A program made the translations under genes and the position numbers. From the NCBI GenBank assembly GCA_947458405.1, contig CANGZW010000036.1, forward strand, positions 1 through 32,063: a stretch of DNA of 32,063 nucleotides, written 5' to 3'. This document shows, one piece after another, positions 16,533 to 25,181 of this stretch (positions are counted from its first letter, which is position 1; every line of letters begins with the position of its first letter). The notes below the pieces were generated by a model. The model made no database searches. It saw nothing but the letters and a program-made list of their open reading frames with translations, and was not told the origin of the DNA. The DNA comes from Leptospiraceae bacterium (lineage in GTDB: Bacteria > Spirochaetota > Leptospiria > Leptospirales > Leptospiraceae).

Positions 16533-17612
16533 TCATTTTGTTGGATAAACGATAGAATACTCCACCGGTTGAATCTGTAGGAATTGTTGGAGAAGAATTC
16601 TATCATTTATGACCTCGTCTGGGGGTTTAGTTAAATTAATTTTTTCTACTTCCTCGAAAACATTGTCGATTGTCTCTGGAAATCCATCTAAAGCAATTCT
16701 AGTGGATGATTCTATAGTTGGAGAGATTCCAATATTCCCATTTTCATCAGCAATAAATATTCGAATTTTTCTCCCCGGAAATGCAGATATACTGTATTCT
16801 CCTCCCGATACCCATTTACCTATATAGCCCAGAAAATTTTCTCCGATTAAAAAAACATGGGCTGAAAAATTAGACTTGCCATCACACTGGTATTTTCCTT
16901 TAAAAACAACCATATCTTTGTATGGTATTCCAAAACCCCACCACCCTTGAGAATTCATTTTAAATTGTCTTACACCTATAACTTTTTTTCCCTCTTCTTC
17001 TGATTCAACAACAGGGTATAAATCATAGGAACCATAATCATATTTTTTGATCCATACCCCTTCTAAATTAATATAATATAGATTAAATTTTTTATCTGGA
17101 TACAGTAGAGGAAAATCGACAAGAATTGGATATTCTCCAGACATTTTTAATCTGGTATTACCCTGGAAAATCTCAAACCGTAACATTCCTCCAAGCTCCA
17201 TAAAAGATAAATTTTTTGAATCTTTATATATATGATAAACACCAGAAATCATATAGTCAAAATCATCAATTACCTCATATAAATGTACTGTTGCTGCACC
17301 TTTTGCCGTAAGATAGTCTGAATATTGAAATGTCCCCGGAGCTATCGTAATACGAGTTCCCCTTTTTCCAATTATTACATTTCTCTTAGTTAATTCTATC
17401 TGTTGAGTTGTTTTTATAATGGTATGAGTACTTAATAATTTTGAAAGCTTTTGGCCGTCCATTTTTTCTTTTTTTGGCTCAGCCTGTAAATACTTCGATT
17501 TCCGATCCGGATAATTCATTACACCATATTCAGTTAATTTATTGTTGAATTTACTTTGAGGTAATATTATATTATTAAATAATATATAAATGATTAGTAA
17601 AATAGTTTTCAA
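16533..17612 (-). CDS. Secreted beta-rich protein with a ZU5-like pattern
   Basis: A 359-residue secreted protein of unknown function. A signal peptide covers about residues 1-19. Residues 80-185 show the pattern GKRGTRITIAPGTF ... MELGGMLRFEI ... YPILVDFPL. This resembles ZU5-like beta-sandwich modules of secreted proteins in Bacteroidota and myxobacteria, where GTxIxIP..AF is followed by a GGM motif. A second beta-rich part (about 215-300) contains SQGWWGFGIPY and later SISAFPGRKIRIFIAD, which fits the GW..D-type segment that often follows in such proteins. Its ATG overlaps the TPR gene stop by 4 nt, so translation is coupled. It could be a periplasmic or surface binding protein; the assignment rests on pattern memory only. 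Confidence 0.7.
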   Translation of the reverse strand: MKTILLIIYILFNNIILPQSKFNNKLTEYGVMNYPDRKSKYLQAEPKKEKMDGQKLSKLLSTHTIIKTTQQIELTKRNVIIGKRGTRITIAPGTFQYSDYLTAKGAATVHLYEVIDDFDYMISGVYHIYKDSKNLSFMELGGMLRFEIFQGNTRLKMSGEYPILVDFPLLYPDKKFNLYYINLEGVWIKKYDYGSYDLYPVVESEEEGKKVIGVRQFKMNSQGWWGFGIPYKDMVVFKGKYQCDGKSNFSAHVFLIGENFLGYIGKWVSGGEYSISAFPGRKIRIFIADENGNIGISPTIESSTRIALDGFPETIDNVFEEVEKINLTKPPDEVINDRILLQQFLQIQPVEYSIVYPTK

Positions 17613-18436
17613 AGTCTGCCACTCATCTTAATTAGCTTACGAAGTTCAATTACCTTTGTTGAATTTGGAGTTAATTTTTCAACCATTTGTAAATCTCGAA
17701 TTGAATTTTGATAATCCCCTTTTTTATAATATAATAGTGCTCGATGATAATATAAATCAGAGTATTCTGGATTTATATTAATGCCCCTATTAAAATGAAT
17801 GAGTGCTGAATTGTACTCTTCTTTGAAGTAATGGGCAACCCCTATAAACAATTCAGCAAAATACATGGCTTCATTTTCTGTAATTACGGGGTACAGTATA
17901 TCTTTTGCCCTTTGATACTTTTTTATTTTAACTAAATATACTCCATAATTTATTCGTATTATTGGATTATTGGGAGAAATTTCTAAAGCCTTCAGATGTG
18001 ACTTTTCTGCATTATTAAAATCTTTTGACATAGTGTAACACATAGCCATATTGGAATATGCTGTTGCAAACTGAGGATTGATAGAGATAGCTTTTTCAAA
18101 ATTTTCAATTGCTAAATTAAAATTCATATTAGACATCAATGAAATTCCATATTCATTATAGCATTCATAGGAATTTATTGCCTTGCAGAGTCTGTCATAA
18201 AGTTGGTTAGCGTCAGAATAAAGTCCTGTATCTAAATATAATTTTGCAAGCAATATTTCAGATTCTGTATCACCTAAAAATTTAGAAGATTTGATTTTTT
18301 TTATTGCCTCTTCAAATTTACCCTGGTAACGTAATTTAACAGCCTCCTCTATGTCCCCTGAAATTATTGAAAAATTCAGAAAGAACACCGATAAAAAGAA
18401 GATATGAATAATAATTTTGTTAATTAAAAATCTCAT
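17609..18436 (-). CDS. Exported TPR-repeat protein
   Basis: A 275-residue protein made almost entirely of tetratricopeptide repeats after a signal peptide (about residues 1-28). At least six repeats can be traced, for example YNEYGISLMSNMNFNLAIEN, the segment with NPQFATAYSNMAMCYTMSKD, and NPEYSDLYYHRALLYYKKGD. TPR proteins act as protein-binding scaffolds; in the periplasm they often help assemble envelope complexes. AAAGGA lies upstream of the ATG. It begins a two-gene unit with the beta-rich secreted protein that overlaps it by 4 nt, so the two probably work together. No enzyme domain is fused to it. Confidence 0.85.
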   Translation of the reverse strand: MRFLINKIIIHIFFLSVFFLNFSIISGDIEEAVKLRYQGKFEEAIKKIKSSKFLGDTESEILLAKLYLDTGLYSDANQLYDRLCKAINSYECYNEYGISLMSNMNFNLAIENFEKAISINPQFATAYSNMAMCYTMSKDFNNAEKSHLKALEISPNNPIIRINYGVYLVKIKKYQRAKDILYPVITENEAMYFAELFIGVAHYFKEEYNSALIHFNRGININPEYSDLYYHRALLYYKKGDYQNSIRDLQMVEKLTPNSTKVIELRKLIKMSGRL

Positions 18437-18646
18437 TTATTATTAATTCCTTTTATATTATCCTATTCTTATATAAAATATAATTAGATTAAATTTTAAA
18501 AACAGAAAAACAATTGGTTTTTTAATTCATTCTTCTAAATTTTTTAAAAATACTACTTTTAGTCTAAAATCTTGTTTTCTTTTTATTCGTATCCTTTAAT
18601 TTGTAGAATAGAAAAAATACTTATCTTTTAGAAAAGTTAAAATCCA

Positions 18647-19210
18647 ATGTCACATAAAATAGATGAACTAATTAACACTTTCTGGAACAAAACTGAAAAA
18701 ATAATTTTAGAAGATAACGAAATTAACCCAATGATTTTTGGGATTCGTGAAAATTCAATGGGAGATTTTACTCCTATTGATCTATTTTTAAATCAATCAC
18801 TCTATGAATGGGGAGATTCCCAAGATAGATTTGAATTGTATTATAATGCCTTTAAAGCCAAAAGAAAAATGGGATTGGAGGGTTTAATGTCTATTTTTGA
18901 ATCTTGGGTAACTACTTTGGATATTAAAGAGATGTTAAAAATGGGGTTAAGTCCGGATGGAATTCAAACCCAAGAAGATTTTATAAATTTAAGAGATAGA
19001 TATCCCAGACTTTTCACAAAGTCCGAATCTTTATCAATTTATATTGATTGGAATAATGAAACAAGATTGGTTTGGGGAAGAATTTTTAGGGAAAGAAATA
19101 AATCAAATGGAAGAATTGTCCATCTTTCAGAGTATGTTGAACATACGGAAGAGTCCATGGATGGTATTATCAGAGAAGCGAAAATTAAAGCAAATTCAGA
19201 TTTTTTTTAG
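18647..19210 (+). CDS. Hypothetical cytoplasmic protein (187 aa)
   Basis: Not recognised. It is a soluble, acidic-to-neutral protein with no signal peptide, membrane segment or cysteine, and with many aromatic residues. Stretches such as FGIRENSMGDFTPID and SIYIDWNNETRLVWGRIF suggest a mixed alpha/beta fold. It is transcribed divergently from the TPR gene across a 210-bp A+T-rich gap. Its stop codon overlaps the end of the convergent 147-residue gene by 4 nt. It appears to be a single-gene unit. A weak ribosome site (AGAAAAG) lies about 9 nt before the ATG. Function unknown. Confidence 0.65.
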   Translation: MSHKIDELINTFWNKTEKIILEDNEINPMIFGIRENSMGDFTPIDLFLNQSLYEWGDSQDRFELYYNAFKAKRKMGLEGLMSIFESWVTTLDIKEMLKMGLSPDGIQTQEDFINLRDRYPRLFTKSESLSIYIDWNNETRLVWGRIFRERNKSNGRIVHLSEYVEHTEESMDGIIREAKIKANSDFF

Positions 19211-19650
19211 ATCCAGATGGTATCACCATTTGTATAAATATTTCCAATTTTATCTTCTTTCACTACCGAATCCCTAAATGTTTGGAAAAAATTATTTTTA
19301 TCATATAAAATTTGATAAGGATCATCTGGAGAATTTATAAGTAATAACTTCTCTTCAATACTCTTTTGGGATCTAAAATTTAAGGATAGTTTAGGAATAA
19401 TTTCTAGGTCAAAAAACTGTTTCCAATAGGAGTCCCATTTAGACTCTATATGCTGATGATATTGAATCCAAAATTCTACACTTAAATTTTCAGTTGAATT
19501 TAAGATTACTAAAAAATAAAAATAAGACTTTTCTAACTCTTCATCTGTGGGAAAATAAACTGTTGAAATTAGGTCATTTTTAAACCATAACATACAGTTA
19601 TCTTTAAATTCATCGATAGCTTTTTGGATATTTGGATCTGTGGAACTCAT
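19207..19650 (-). CDS. Hypothetical cytoplasmic protein (147 aa)
   Basis: Not recognised. It is a soluble acidic protein rich in Phe, Tyr and Trp, with mostly helical segments (for example FWIQYHQHIESKWDSYWKQF) and no signal peptide or known motif. It is downstream of the dehydrogenase gene on the same strand, but an 88-bp gap with a reasonable promoter separates them, so it may be transcribed alone. No Shine-Dalgarno is visible before the ATG. Its 3' end overlaps the convergent 187-residue gene by 4 nt. Confidence 0.6.
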   Translation of the reverse strand: MSSTDPNIQKAIDEFKDNCMLWFKNDLISTVYFPTDEELEKSYFYFLVILNSTENLSVEFWIQYHQHIESKWDSYWKQFFDLEIIPKLSLNFRSQKSIEEKLLLINSPDDPYQILYDKNNFFQTFRDSVVKEDKIGNIYTNGDTIWI

Positions 19651-19663
19651 TTTAATTATTCAC

Positions 19664-19693
19664 AATATATAATAAAGTTATGATTTTTGTAAA
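19664..19693 (-). promoter_or_regulatory. Candidate promoter for the 147-residue protein gene
   Basis: On the minus strand, TTTACA (19693-19688) and TATATT (19669-19664), each 5 of 6 to the sigma70 consensus, are 18 bp apart. The -10 box ends only 13 nt before the ATG, which predicts a leader of about 6-8 nt and fits the absence of a Shine-Dalgarno sequence. Chance matches are common in such A+T-rich DNA. Confidence 0.4.
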
Positions 19694-19738
19694 TTTTATT
19701 TCTAAGTATTTTATATAAAAAATCTTTACCAAAATGAT

Positions 19739-20698
19739 TTATAAGACATATTCCATAGAATTATCAGACAATCCAAGAATTGCTGATCTTCCCATCGATA
19801 ATACTGCTTCAAATGCATTTCCCCCAATGTGCGGAGTACAGTATAGATTTTTTAGGTTTAAAAGTTCACTATCTTCATTTGGTTCCATACTAAAAACATC
19901 TAAGGCAGATCCACAAAGTGTATAGGATAAATCATCATTTAGAAATTTTTGTAGATAGTTTTTTAGATCGTTTTCAACTACAATCCCTCCACGAGCGGTG
20001 TTAATTAAATAGGAATTTTTTTTCATTTTAGATAAAAAGGTATTATTCACAAGATTTTTAGTTAAATTAGTCAGTGGAGTATGAATGGATATAATATCTG
20101 ATTCGGTAATTAAAATATCTAACTCTACCTGTCTTACACCATAACAGGATTCCAAATAAGATTTATCTAAAATATCATAAATTTGTATTTCGCAATGAAA
20201 AGGTTGGAGTAATCTTATTAAATCTTCCCCAATATAACCACATCCAATTATACCAATTTTTTTACCGGAGAGCTGATAGCCTCCATTTTTTAGCCATTCC
20301 CCTGACTTTAAAAGTGAATTTGTATAAAAAAGATTTCTTGCGAGAGAAAGCATAAAACCCAGAGTCATTTCAGAAACAGACCTTCTATTGACTCCACCCT
20401 TCCATCGAAAAGAAATGTTTCTTTCTTTTAAAAATTGAATATCTACATTATCAACTCCAACTCCATATTTAGATACTATTTTTAAATTAGGTAAATTTTT
20501 GATTATATCATTATTAAATCTCTCAGTACCTATAATTATTCCTTCGGAATCCTTTAAGAAATCGACTAAGGAATCTCCTTTTAAATGCTCTCCGCCTTTA
20601 TTAATTTTAACTATGGAGTCTGGAAAAGATTTAATGAGTTCCTCTACTAATATTTTATTTTTGGAGAAGGAAGGAGATGATACTGCAATATTTTTCAT
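19739..20698 (-). CDS. NAD-dependent D-2-hydroxyacid dehydrogenase
   Basis: A 319-residue oxidoreductase of the D-isomer-specific 2-hydroxyacid dehydrogenase family (which includes SerA), converting a 2-keto acid and the D-2-hydroxy acid with NAD(H). Visible features are the substrate-domain motif SKYGVGVDNVD, the nucleotide site GCGYIG (152-157) with Asp175 at the end of the next strand (NAD rather than NADP), and the catalytic triad: R236 in NTARGG, E272 in DVFSMEP, H290 in TPHIGG. It lacks the C-terminal ACT domain of long SerA enzymes. The substrate cannot be read. Its ATG overlaps the stop of the NusG-like gene by 4 nt, so the two are translationally coupled. Confidence 0.9.
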   Translation of the reverse strand: MKNIAVSSPSFSKNKILVEELIKSFPDSIVKINKGGEHLKGDSLVDFLKDSEGIIIGTERFNNDIIKNLPNLKIVSKYGVGVDNVDIQFLKERNISFRWKGGVNRRSVSEMTLGFMLSLARNLFYTNSLLKSGEWLKNGGYQLSGKKIGIIGCGYIGEDLIRLLQPFHCEIQIYDILDKSYLESCYGVRQVELDILITESDIISIHTPLTNLTKNLVNNTFLSKMKKNSYLINTARGGIVVENDLKNYLQKFLNDDLSYTLCGSALDVFSMEPNEDSELLNLKNLYCTPHIGGNAFEAVLSMGRSAILGLSDNSMEYVL

Positions 20699-21240
20699 AA
20701 TTTTATTTCTAGATCCAAATTTTCTTTATTGATTTCAATCTTAAGAATTTTTTGGATTGTTTTAATTTCAAGTAGTACGTATGTTTCATTTTTAACTCTA
20801 TCAACAATAGCTTTTCTACCTGCAAAAGGACCTGTTTTTATAGTAACCTCATTTCCTTTTTGAAGCATCTCACTTTCAAGAACTTTTATTTTATCAGGAA
20901 ATTCATCCACTAATGATTTAATTAGTTCAATCTCAGAGTCAGGTATTACTGCCGGATTTCCATAGGATTTTACAAAACCAACTGCGTGAGGTAAATTTAA
21001 AACTTTTAAATAGGAGTCTCTATATATAATTCTAACGAATATATAGGAAGTAAAAAGAGGTATACTAATTATTTTGGTTCTGTCAGACCACTTTTTTTTT
21101 AATTTTAAGAGGGGAAGGTATACTTCAACAGAGAATTTCTTTAATAGAGCCTCTAGCTTTTTTTCAGATCTTGGCTTCGTATATACCGCATACCAATTTT
21201 CAGTATCAATAAAGTTAAGTTCTTGGTTCTCGGAATTCAT
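20695..21240 (-). CDS. NusG-like specialised antiterminator (UpxY/RfaH type)
   Basis: A 181-residue NusG paralogue. The NGN domain starts with WYAVYTKPRSEKK (16-28), the signature of UpxY/RfaH-like proteins rather than housekeeping NusG, and continues through PLFTSYIFVRI and VGFVKSYGNPAVIPD. A KOW-type domain follows (about residues 125-175, KGNEVTIKTGPFAGRKAIV). Such proteins bind RNA polymerase and suppress termination in specific long operons, mostly for polysaccharide or natural-product synthesis. Here the downstream partner is only the dehydrogenase, coupled by a 4-nt overlap. It is divergent from the secreted M23 gene across a 165-bp gap. The target operon is unknown. Confidence 0.88.
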   Translation of the reverse strand: MNSENQELNFIDTENWYAVYTKPRSEKKLEALLKKFSVEVYLPLLKLKKKWSDRTKIISIPLFTSYIFVRIIYRDSYLKVLNLPHAVGFVKSYGNPAVIPDSEIELIKSLVDEFPDKIKVLESEMLQKGNEVTIKTGPFAGRKAIVDRVKNETYVLLEIKTIQKILKIEINKENLDLEIKL

Positions 21241-21405
21241 AAAATAAAAATAGAATAAATTACTAATATTTTAAACCCTAAATTTAGTCAATTTAAGTCC
21301 TGGTGTTTTTAAATAATCTAGATTTTTTTCTTCAAATGGGTAGGTTTATTTAAAGAAAGAAAAAAACTAATTTACAAATTTTTAAAAATACAACAATCTT
21401 TTATT

Positions 21406-22605
21406 GTGAAAATACTCTCTATTGCTTTTTTATTCTGTTTTTTTCTGTTTTTCAATCAAATTGTTAGTGATTCTTGCTATGAAAATAAAATTTGCAGTGG
21501 TCATAAGTCAGCTAGCAATTTCCCCCCTGAACTTTACTTTTATTTAGGGCCGCAATACACTTCCTTACAATACACGGTATCCCTAGATTTAAAATTAAAA
21601 AATTTAATTACAGATAAGAAATTACCCTTCACTTTTCTCTTAAAAGGAAATGAGAAATTTTATCCTCTTACTTTTACTATAAAAAATAATAATTTAGAGT
21701 CTTATGAGTTTGCCTATACATATAGTTTTAGAATAGGAAATAGAGAAGCAAAAAATAATTTCGTCTATCATCTTCCATTCTCCCCGGACTTACATTTTAG
21801 AGTAACACAGGGCTATGATGGTAAAGTAAGTCACAAAGGTGATCTTTCTAACTCAATTGATTGGACAATGCCCTTAAAAACTCCTATTTACTCTGCCAGA
21901 AAGGGAGTAATAGCTGAAATTGTTGATGGATTTGATGAAGGAAAGTTTGAAAAAGAATATCTAGACAAAGCTAATTATATTTTTGTTTTACATGATGATG
22001 GAACTATAGGAAATTATGCACATTTGAGTAAGGGAAGTATTAGTTTGAAAGTAGGTGATACAGTGAACACAGGAGATTTCTTGGGATTATCGGGAAATTC
22101 AGGATATTCCTCAGCTCCTCATCTGCATTTTAATGTATTTGTCCCTAAAGATGGAATTAGTTATAGAACAATTCCTGTTAAATTTAAACATTTTTATAAT
22201 AAAAACGGGGAAATATTAAAAGAGGGCAATATTTACTTTCATCATGATGAATTGGAGCTACCAGAAAAAGAAGTTTCTATAGACATTAAAAATACAAAAT
22301 TATGCGATGAAATTACAAACTCGGAATGTAAAGTATCAGATGGAATTTTTAGTGTAAAGGATAAAATTTTAGTTTATATTCCTATTATAAGTAAAAATAC
22401 AAATACTTACAAGGTTCGATATGAAAAATTGGATGGAGATTATATAAAAAAAGATGTAAATATAAAATCAAATTTAAATTACACCTATCTATATACTTTT
22501 TTTGATAGTTCATCTTTTAATACGAGTAATTTATTTGGTAAATGGCAGGCTTCAGTATATATTGAAAATGAAAAAATTCTTTCCCTTGATTATGAAATTA
22601 GGTAA
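21406..22605 (+). CDS. Secreted M23-family peptidase-like protein
   Basis: A 399-residue exported protein with a signal peptide (about residues 1-21). After a beta-rich N-terminal region (about 40-120) comes an M23/LytM domain (about 125-255). Its zinc-site residues are H143 (SHKG), D152 (NSIDW), H206 (YAHLS) and H239/H241 (HLHFNV). The H-x8-D spacing matches a recognised M23 subgroup, not the H-x3-D of LytM, and the site is complete, so activity on peptidoglycan cross-links is plausible. The last 130 residues form an unassigned beta-rich domain. The start is GTG at 21406 with no clear Shine-Dalgarno. The stop codon abuts that of the convergent SpoU gene. Confidence 0.85.
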   Translation: MKILSIAFLFCFFLFFNQIVSDSCYENKICSGHKSASNFPPELYFYLGPQYTSLQYTVSLDLKLKNLITDKKLPFTFLLKGNEKFYPLTFTIKNNNLESYEFAYTYSFRIGNREAKNNFVYHLPFSPDLHFRVTQGYDGKVSHKGDLSNSIDWTMPLKTPIYSARKGVIAEIVDGFDEGKFEKEYLDKANYIFVLHDDGTIGNYAHLSKGSISLKVGDTVNTGDFLGLSGNSGYSSAPHLHFNVFVPKDGISYRTIPVKFKHFYNKNGEILKEGNIYFHHDELELPEKEVSIDIKNTKLCDEITNSECKVSDGIFSVKDKILVYIPIISKNTNTYKVRYEKLDGDYIKKDVNIKSNLNYTYLYTFFDSSSFNTSNLFGKWQASVYIENEKILSLDYEIR

Positions 22606-23400
22606 TTATAATCCTTTTTTCCAGAATGATAATGCTACTGCTAGTGAATGAGATACATTTAAAGAATCAACTCCAGAATACATCGGAATATAAATAAAAT
22701 GATCACATTCTTTTTTTACTTCTTCATCTATACCCTTAGATTCATTTCCTAGTATCAATATATACTTCTCTGGGAATTCAAATTCTCCAATTTTACAAAA
22801 TTTATTTTGATTTTCATGATTGTTTGAGGGTAAGGATAAACCTAATATTTTAAATCCAAGATCTTTATATTTCTTTAAATCAGGTAAAATATGAATAGAG
22901 CGTAAAAAATTCATAAAAAAAAGATTTCCCATAGAAACTCTTATTGATCTTCTTAAATATGGTGATACGCATTTTTCATCAATAATTATGGATGTAATAC
23001 CAAAAGCCCCACATGTCCTTATTATTGAACCTAAATTTTGTGAATCTACTAGTGAATTGCATAAAACTATCGGAGAATTCAAAATTGTGTAATTATTCAT
23101 AAGAGGAGTAAATCCTACAGCCATCATTCCTTGATGAACACTAAATCCTATTGTTTTTTCAAATACATTTATATCCGAATGATAAATTTTATTACTTTCT
23201 AATTTTTTATAAATCAACTCACTATGTTTATTTATATATTTTGATGTAGAATATATACTTTTGACTTCTAAATTTGAATTTAGAAGTCTAATTACACTTT
23301 TTTCATGATCAGCAATAAAAATTTTTGGATTTTCTTCTTTAGATTTTAATAAACTATAATCAGAAACCCTTGGATCAAAAGGAGAAGTAATTTCAATCAT
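22606..23400 (-). CDS. SpoU/TrmH-family RNA 2'-O-methyltransferase
   Basis: A SPOUT-class enzyme that transfers a methyl group from SAM to a ribose 2'-OH in rRNA or tRNA, 264 residues. The three knot motifs are present: NLGSIIRT (122-129), LILGNESKGI (215-224) and IPMYSGVDSLNVSHSLAVAL (238-257). An N-terminal substrate-recognition region precedes the knot domain. The exact RNA target is not evident. It is the second of two SpoU genes in this window, the other being next to cysS at 26576. Its start overlaps the patatin-like gene by 8 nt, so the pair is co-transcribed. Confidence 0.92.
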   Translation of the reverse strand: MIEITSPFDPRVSDYSLLKSKEENPKIFIADHEKSVIRLLNSNLEVKSIYSTSKYINKHSELIYKKLESNKIYHSDINVFEKTIGFSVHQGMMAVGFTPLMNNYTILNSPIVLCNSLVDSQNLGSIIRTCGAFGITSIIIDEKCVSPYLRRSIRVSMGNLFFMNFLRSIHILPDLKKYKDLGFKILGLSLPSNNHENQNKFCKIGEFEFPEKYILILGNESKGIDEEVKKECDHFIYIPMYSGVDSLNVSHSLAVALSFWKKGL

Positions 23401-24283
23401 TATCCCTGTAACTAAAGTGTCTCAATCCTTCTTTCCATCCTTTATTTATCATATTATGAATTTTATTTTTTTTTGTACTTGTAATACCTAATATATTTTT
23501 GGTGTAAGGCTCAATAATGGTAAGATTTATTCCTTTGGGAGGATTTAAAATTATTTGTTTTGCTGTATTATATGCTCTATGATGTACAATTCTCACCTTT
23601 CTTCTAAATTCTTTTTGAAAAGGATAAGCAATTCTTGAAATAAGTTTTCCTATGGGTTTACTAAAAAAATCTACGGGATGATTTAAAACAAGGGTAATAT
23701 CTTTATATCCCAAATTAATAATTTTTTCTAGGGGAATTGGATCTAAAGCTCCCCCATCTCCGTAGTACATTTTATTTAATTCATATTTTCCTTTGGTAAC
23801 AATAGGTAAGGAAGTTGCTGCTTTTAATAAAGAATGGATATTTTCAGAAGTTGCCTGAATGTATCTTGGAACCATGTCTTTAAAATCTGAAACAACAATA
23901 TATAGAGGAGTAGTTTCTGCTAACGATAATCTTTCCTTAATTATGGGGTATTTATCTTTCATTAAATAATCAATTAGATAGGATTGATTCATTATTTTTT
24001 TTCCAAAAAAGAAATTTCTAAAAGAAATGAATTTGTTTCCAATAAGATCATACTTCCAAATATCTAAAATTTTCTGAAAGGATTCCCCTCTTACGGGAGA
24101 ATCTGTGACATAGAACGCTAATGGACAGGATCCAGCTGAGACTCCGACCGTTAGATCAAATTTTTGGGATGGAAAAATTTCACACATCGCCGCAACTACT
24201 CCTGAGGCAAATGCACCTCGCATTCCACCCCCTTCTACAATTAAAACCCTATCTTTCTCTGATTTTGGTGCTGGCAGTTCCAT
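23393..24283 (-). CDS. Patatin-like phospholipase (YjjU-like)
   Basis: A 296-residue serine lipase or acyl hydrolase of the patatin family. The catalytic pieces are the oxyanion loop EGGGMRGAF (17-25), the nucleophile S49 in GVSAGS, and the Asp of the dyad in YGDGGALDP (D176). There is no signal peptide or membrane span, so it is probably cytoplasmic or peripheral. The layout resembles E. coli YjjU more than ExoU-type toxins. AAAGGA lies 6 nt before the ATG. It is divergent from folD across 53 bp and leads the two-gene unit with the SpoU methyltransferase. Confidence 0.92.
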   Translation of the reverse strand: MELPAPKSEKDRVLIVEGGGMRGAFASGVVAAMCEIFPSQKFDLTVGVSAGSCPLAFYVTDSPVRGESFQKILDIWKYDLIGNKFISFRNFFFGKKIMNQSYLIDYLMKDKYPIIKERLSLAETTPLYIVVSDFKDMVPRYIQATSENIHSLLKAATSLPIVTKGKYELNKMYYGDGGALDPIPLEKIINLGYKDITLVLNHPVDFFSKPIGKLISRIAYPFQKEFRRKVRIVHHRAYNTAKQIILNPPKGINLTIIEPYTKNILGITSTKKNKIHNMINKGWKEGLRHFSYRDND

Positions 24284-24336
24284 AGAATCCTTTTAAATAA
24301 AATTGACTATATTGAAATCGGGGAAAGTCTGTCTCT

Positions 24337-25176
24337 ATGTCATCAATCATATTAGATGGAAAAAAACTTTCCGAGAAAATAAAATCATCCCTTAAAGAAG
24401 AAATTACTTCCCTAAAATCAAAATCGGGCAAACAACCAACTCTGGCTACAATTTTAGTTGGAAGTAACTCATCCTCTCAAACGTATGTCAATATGAAGGT
24501 AAAATCATGTGAATCAATTGGAATGACCTCGAAAAAGATTGAATTACCTGAAAATACCACAACTGAAGAATTACTTTCAGTCATTGACTCCCTCAATAAC
24601 GACAAATCCGTGAATGGAATTTTACTCCAACACCCAAGTCCGAAGGCAATTGATGAAAGATTGGCATTTGATAGAATTCTTCCTGAAAAAGATGTGGATG
24701 GTGTAACTACCCTCTCTTTTGGAAAACTTTCTATGGGTGAAAAAACTTTTTATCCCTGCACTCCCTATGGAATCATGCTATTAATGGAAGAATATAATAT
24801 TCCCCTTTCCGGGAAAAATGCAGTTGTTGTGGGTCGCTCTGCCATACTAGGAAAGCCCATGGCGATGTTACTCCTAGATAAAAATGCAACGGTTACAATT
24901 TGTCACTCCCAAACTAAAAATCTCCCCGACCTGGTTCACTCTGCAGATATTATTGTAGGGGCTGTTGGAAAACCGGAACTCATCAAAGGGGAATGGATTA
25001 AAAAAGGAGCGGTAGTAATTGATGCAGGATACAATGCAGGAAATGTGGGAGATATTGAGTTGAGTGTTGCCTCTCTTCGATCAAGTTACCACACACCCGT
25101 ACCCGGTGGTGTCGGTCCAATGACAATTTCTGTCTTACTAAAACAAACAGTGGATTCATTTAAAGCCGGTCTTTAA
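24337..25176 (+). CDS. folD: Bifunctional methylene-THF dehydrogenase/cyclohydrolase FolD
   Basis: Interconverts 5,10-methylene-, 5,10-methenyl- and 10-formyl-tetrahydrofolate in cytoplasmic one-carbon metabolism. At 279 residues it is full length. The active-site motif YVNMK gives Y50 and K54; Q98 lies in LLQHPSP, and the acidic motif KDVDG at 118-122 includes D121. The nucleotide-binding segment is VVGRSAILGKPMA (164-176), and PGGVGPMT (256-263) closes the C-terminus. The LLQHPSP form differs from the common VQLPLP but still carries the key Gln. The cysS start is 5 nt downstream, so this begins the folD-cysS-rlmB run. Confidence 0.97.
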   Translation: MSSIILDGKKLSEKIKSSLKEEITSLKSKSGKQPTLATILVGSNSSSQTYVNMKVKSCESIGMTSKKIELPENTTTEELLSVIDSLNNDKSVNGILLQHPSPKAIDERLAFDRILPEKDVDGVTTLSFGKLSMGEKTFYPCTPYGIMLLMEEYNIPLSGKNAVVVGRSAILGKPMAMLLLDKNATVTICHSQTKNLPDLVHSADIIVGAVGKPELIKGEWIKKGAVVIDAGYNAGNVGDIELSVASLRSSYHTPVPGGVGPMTISVLLKQTVDSFKAGL

Positions 25177-25181
25177 TCTTT

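Noticed and set aside
24249-24431. A 60-codon minus-strand frame bridging the divergent patatin-folD gap
   Set aside because: It overlaps the first 95 nt of folD and the start of the patatin-like gene, and has no ribosome site or known motif.
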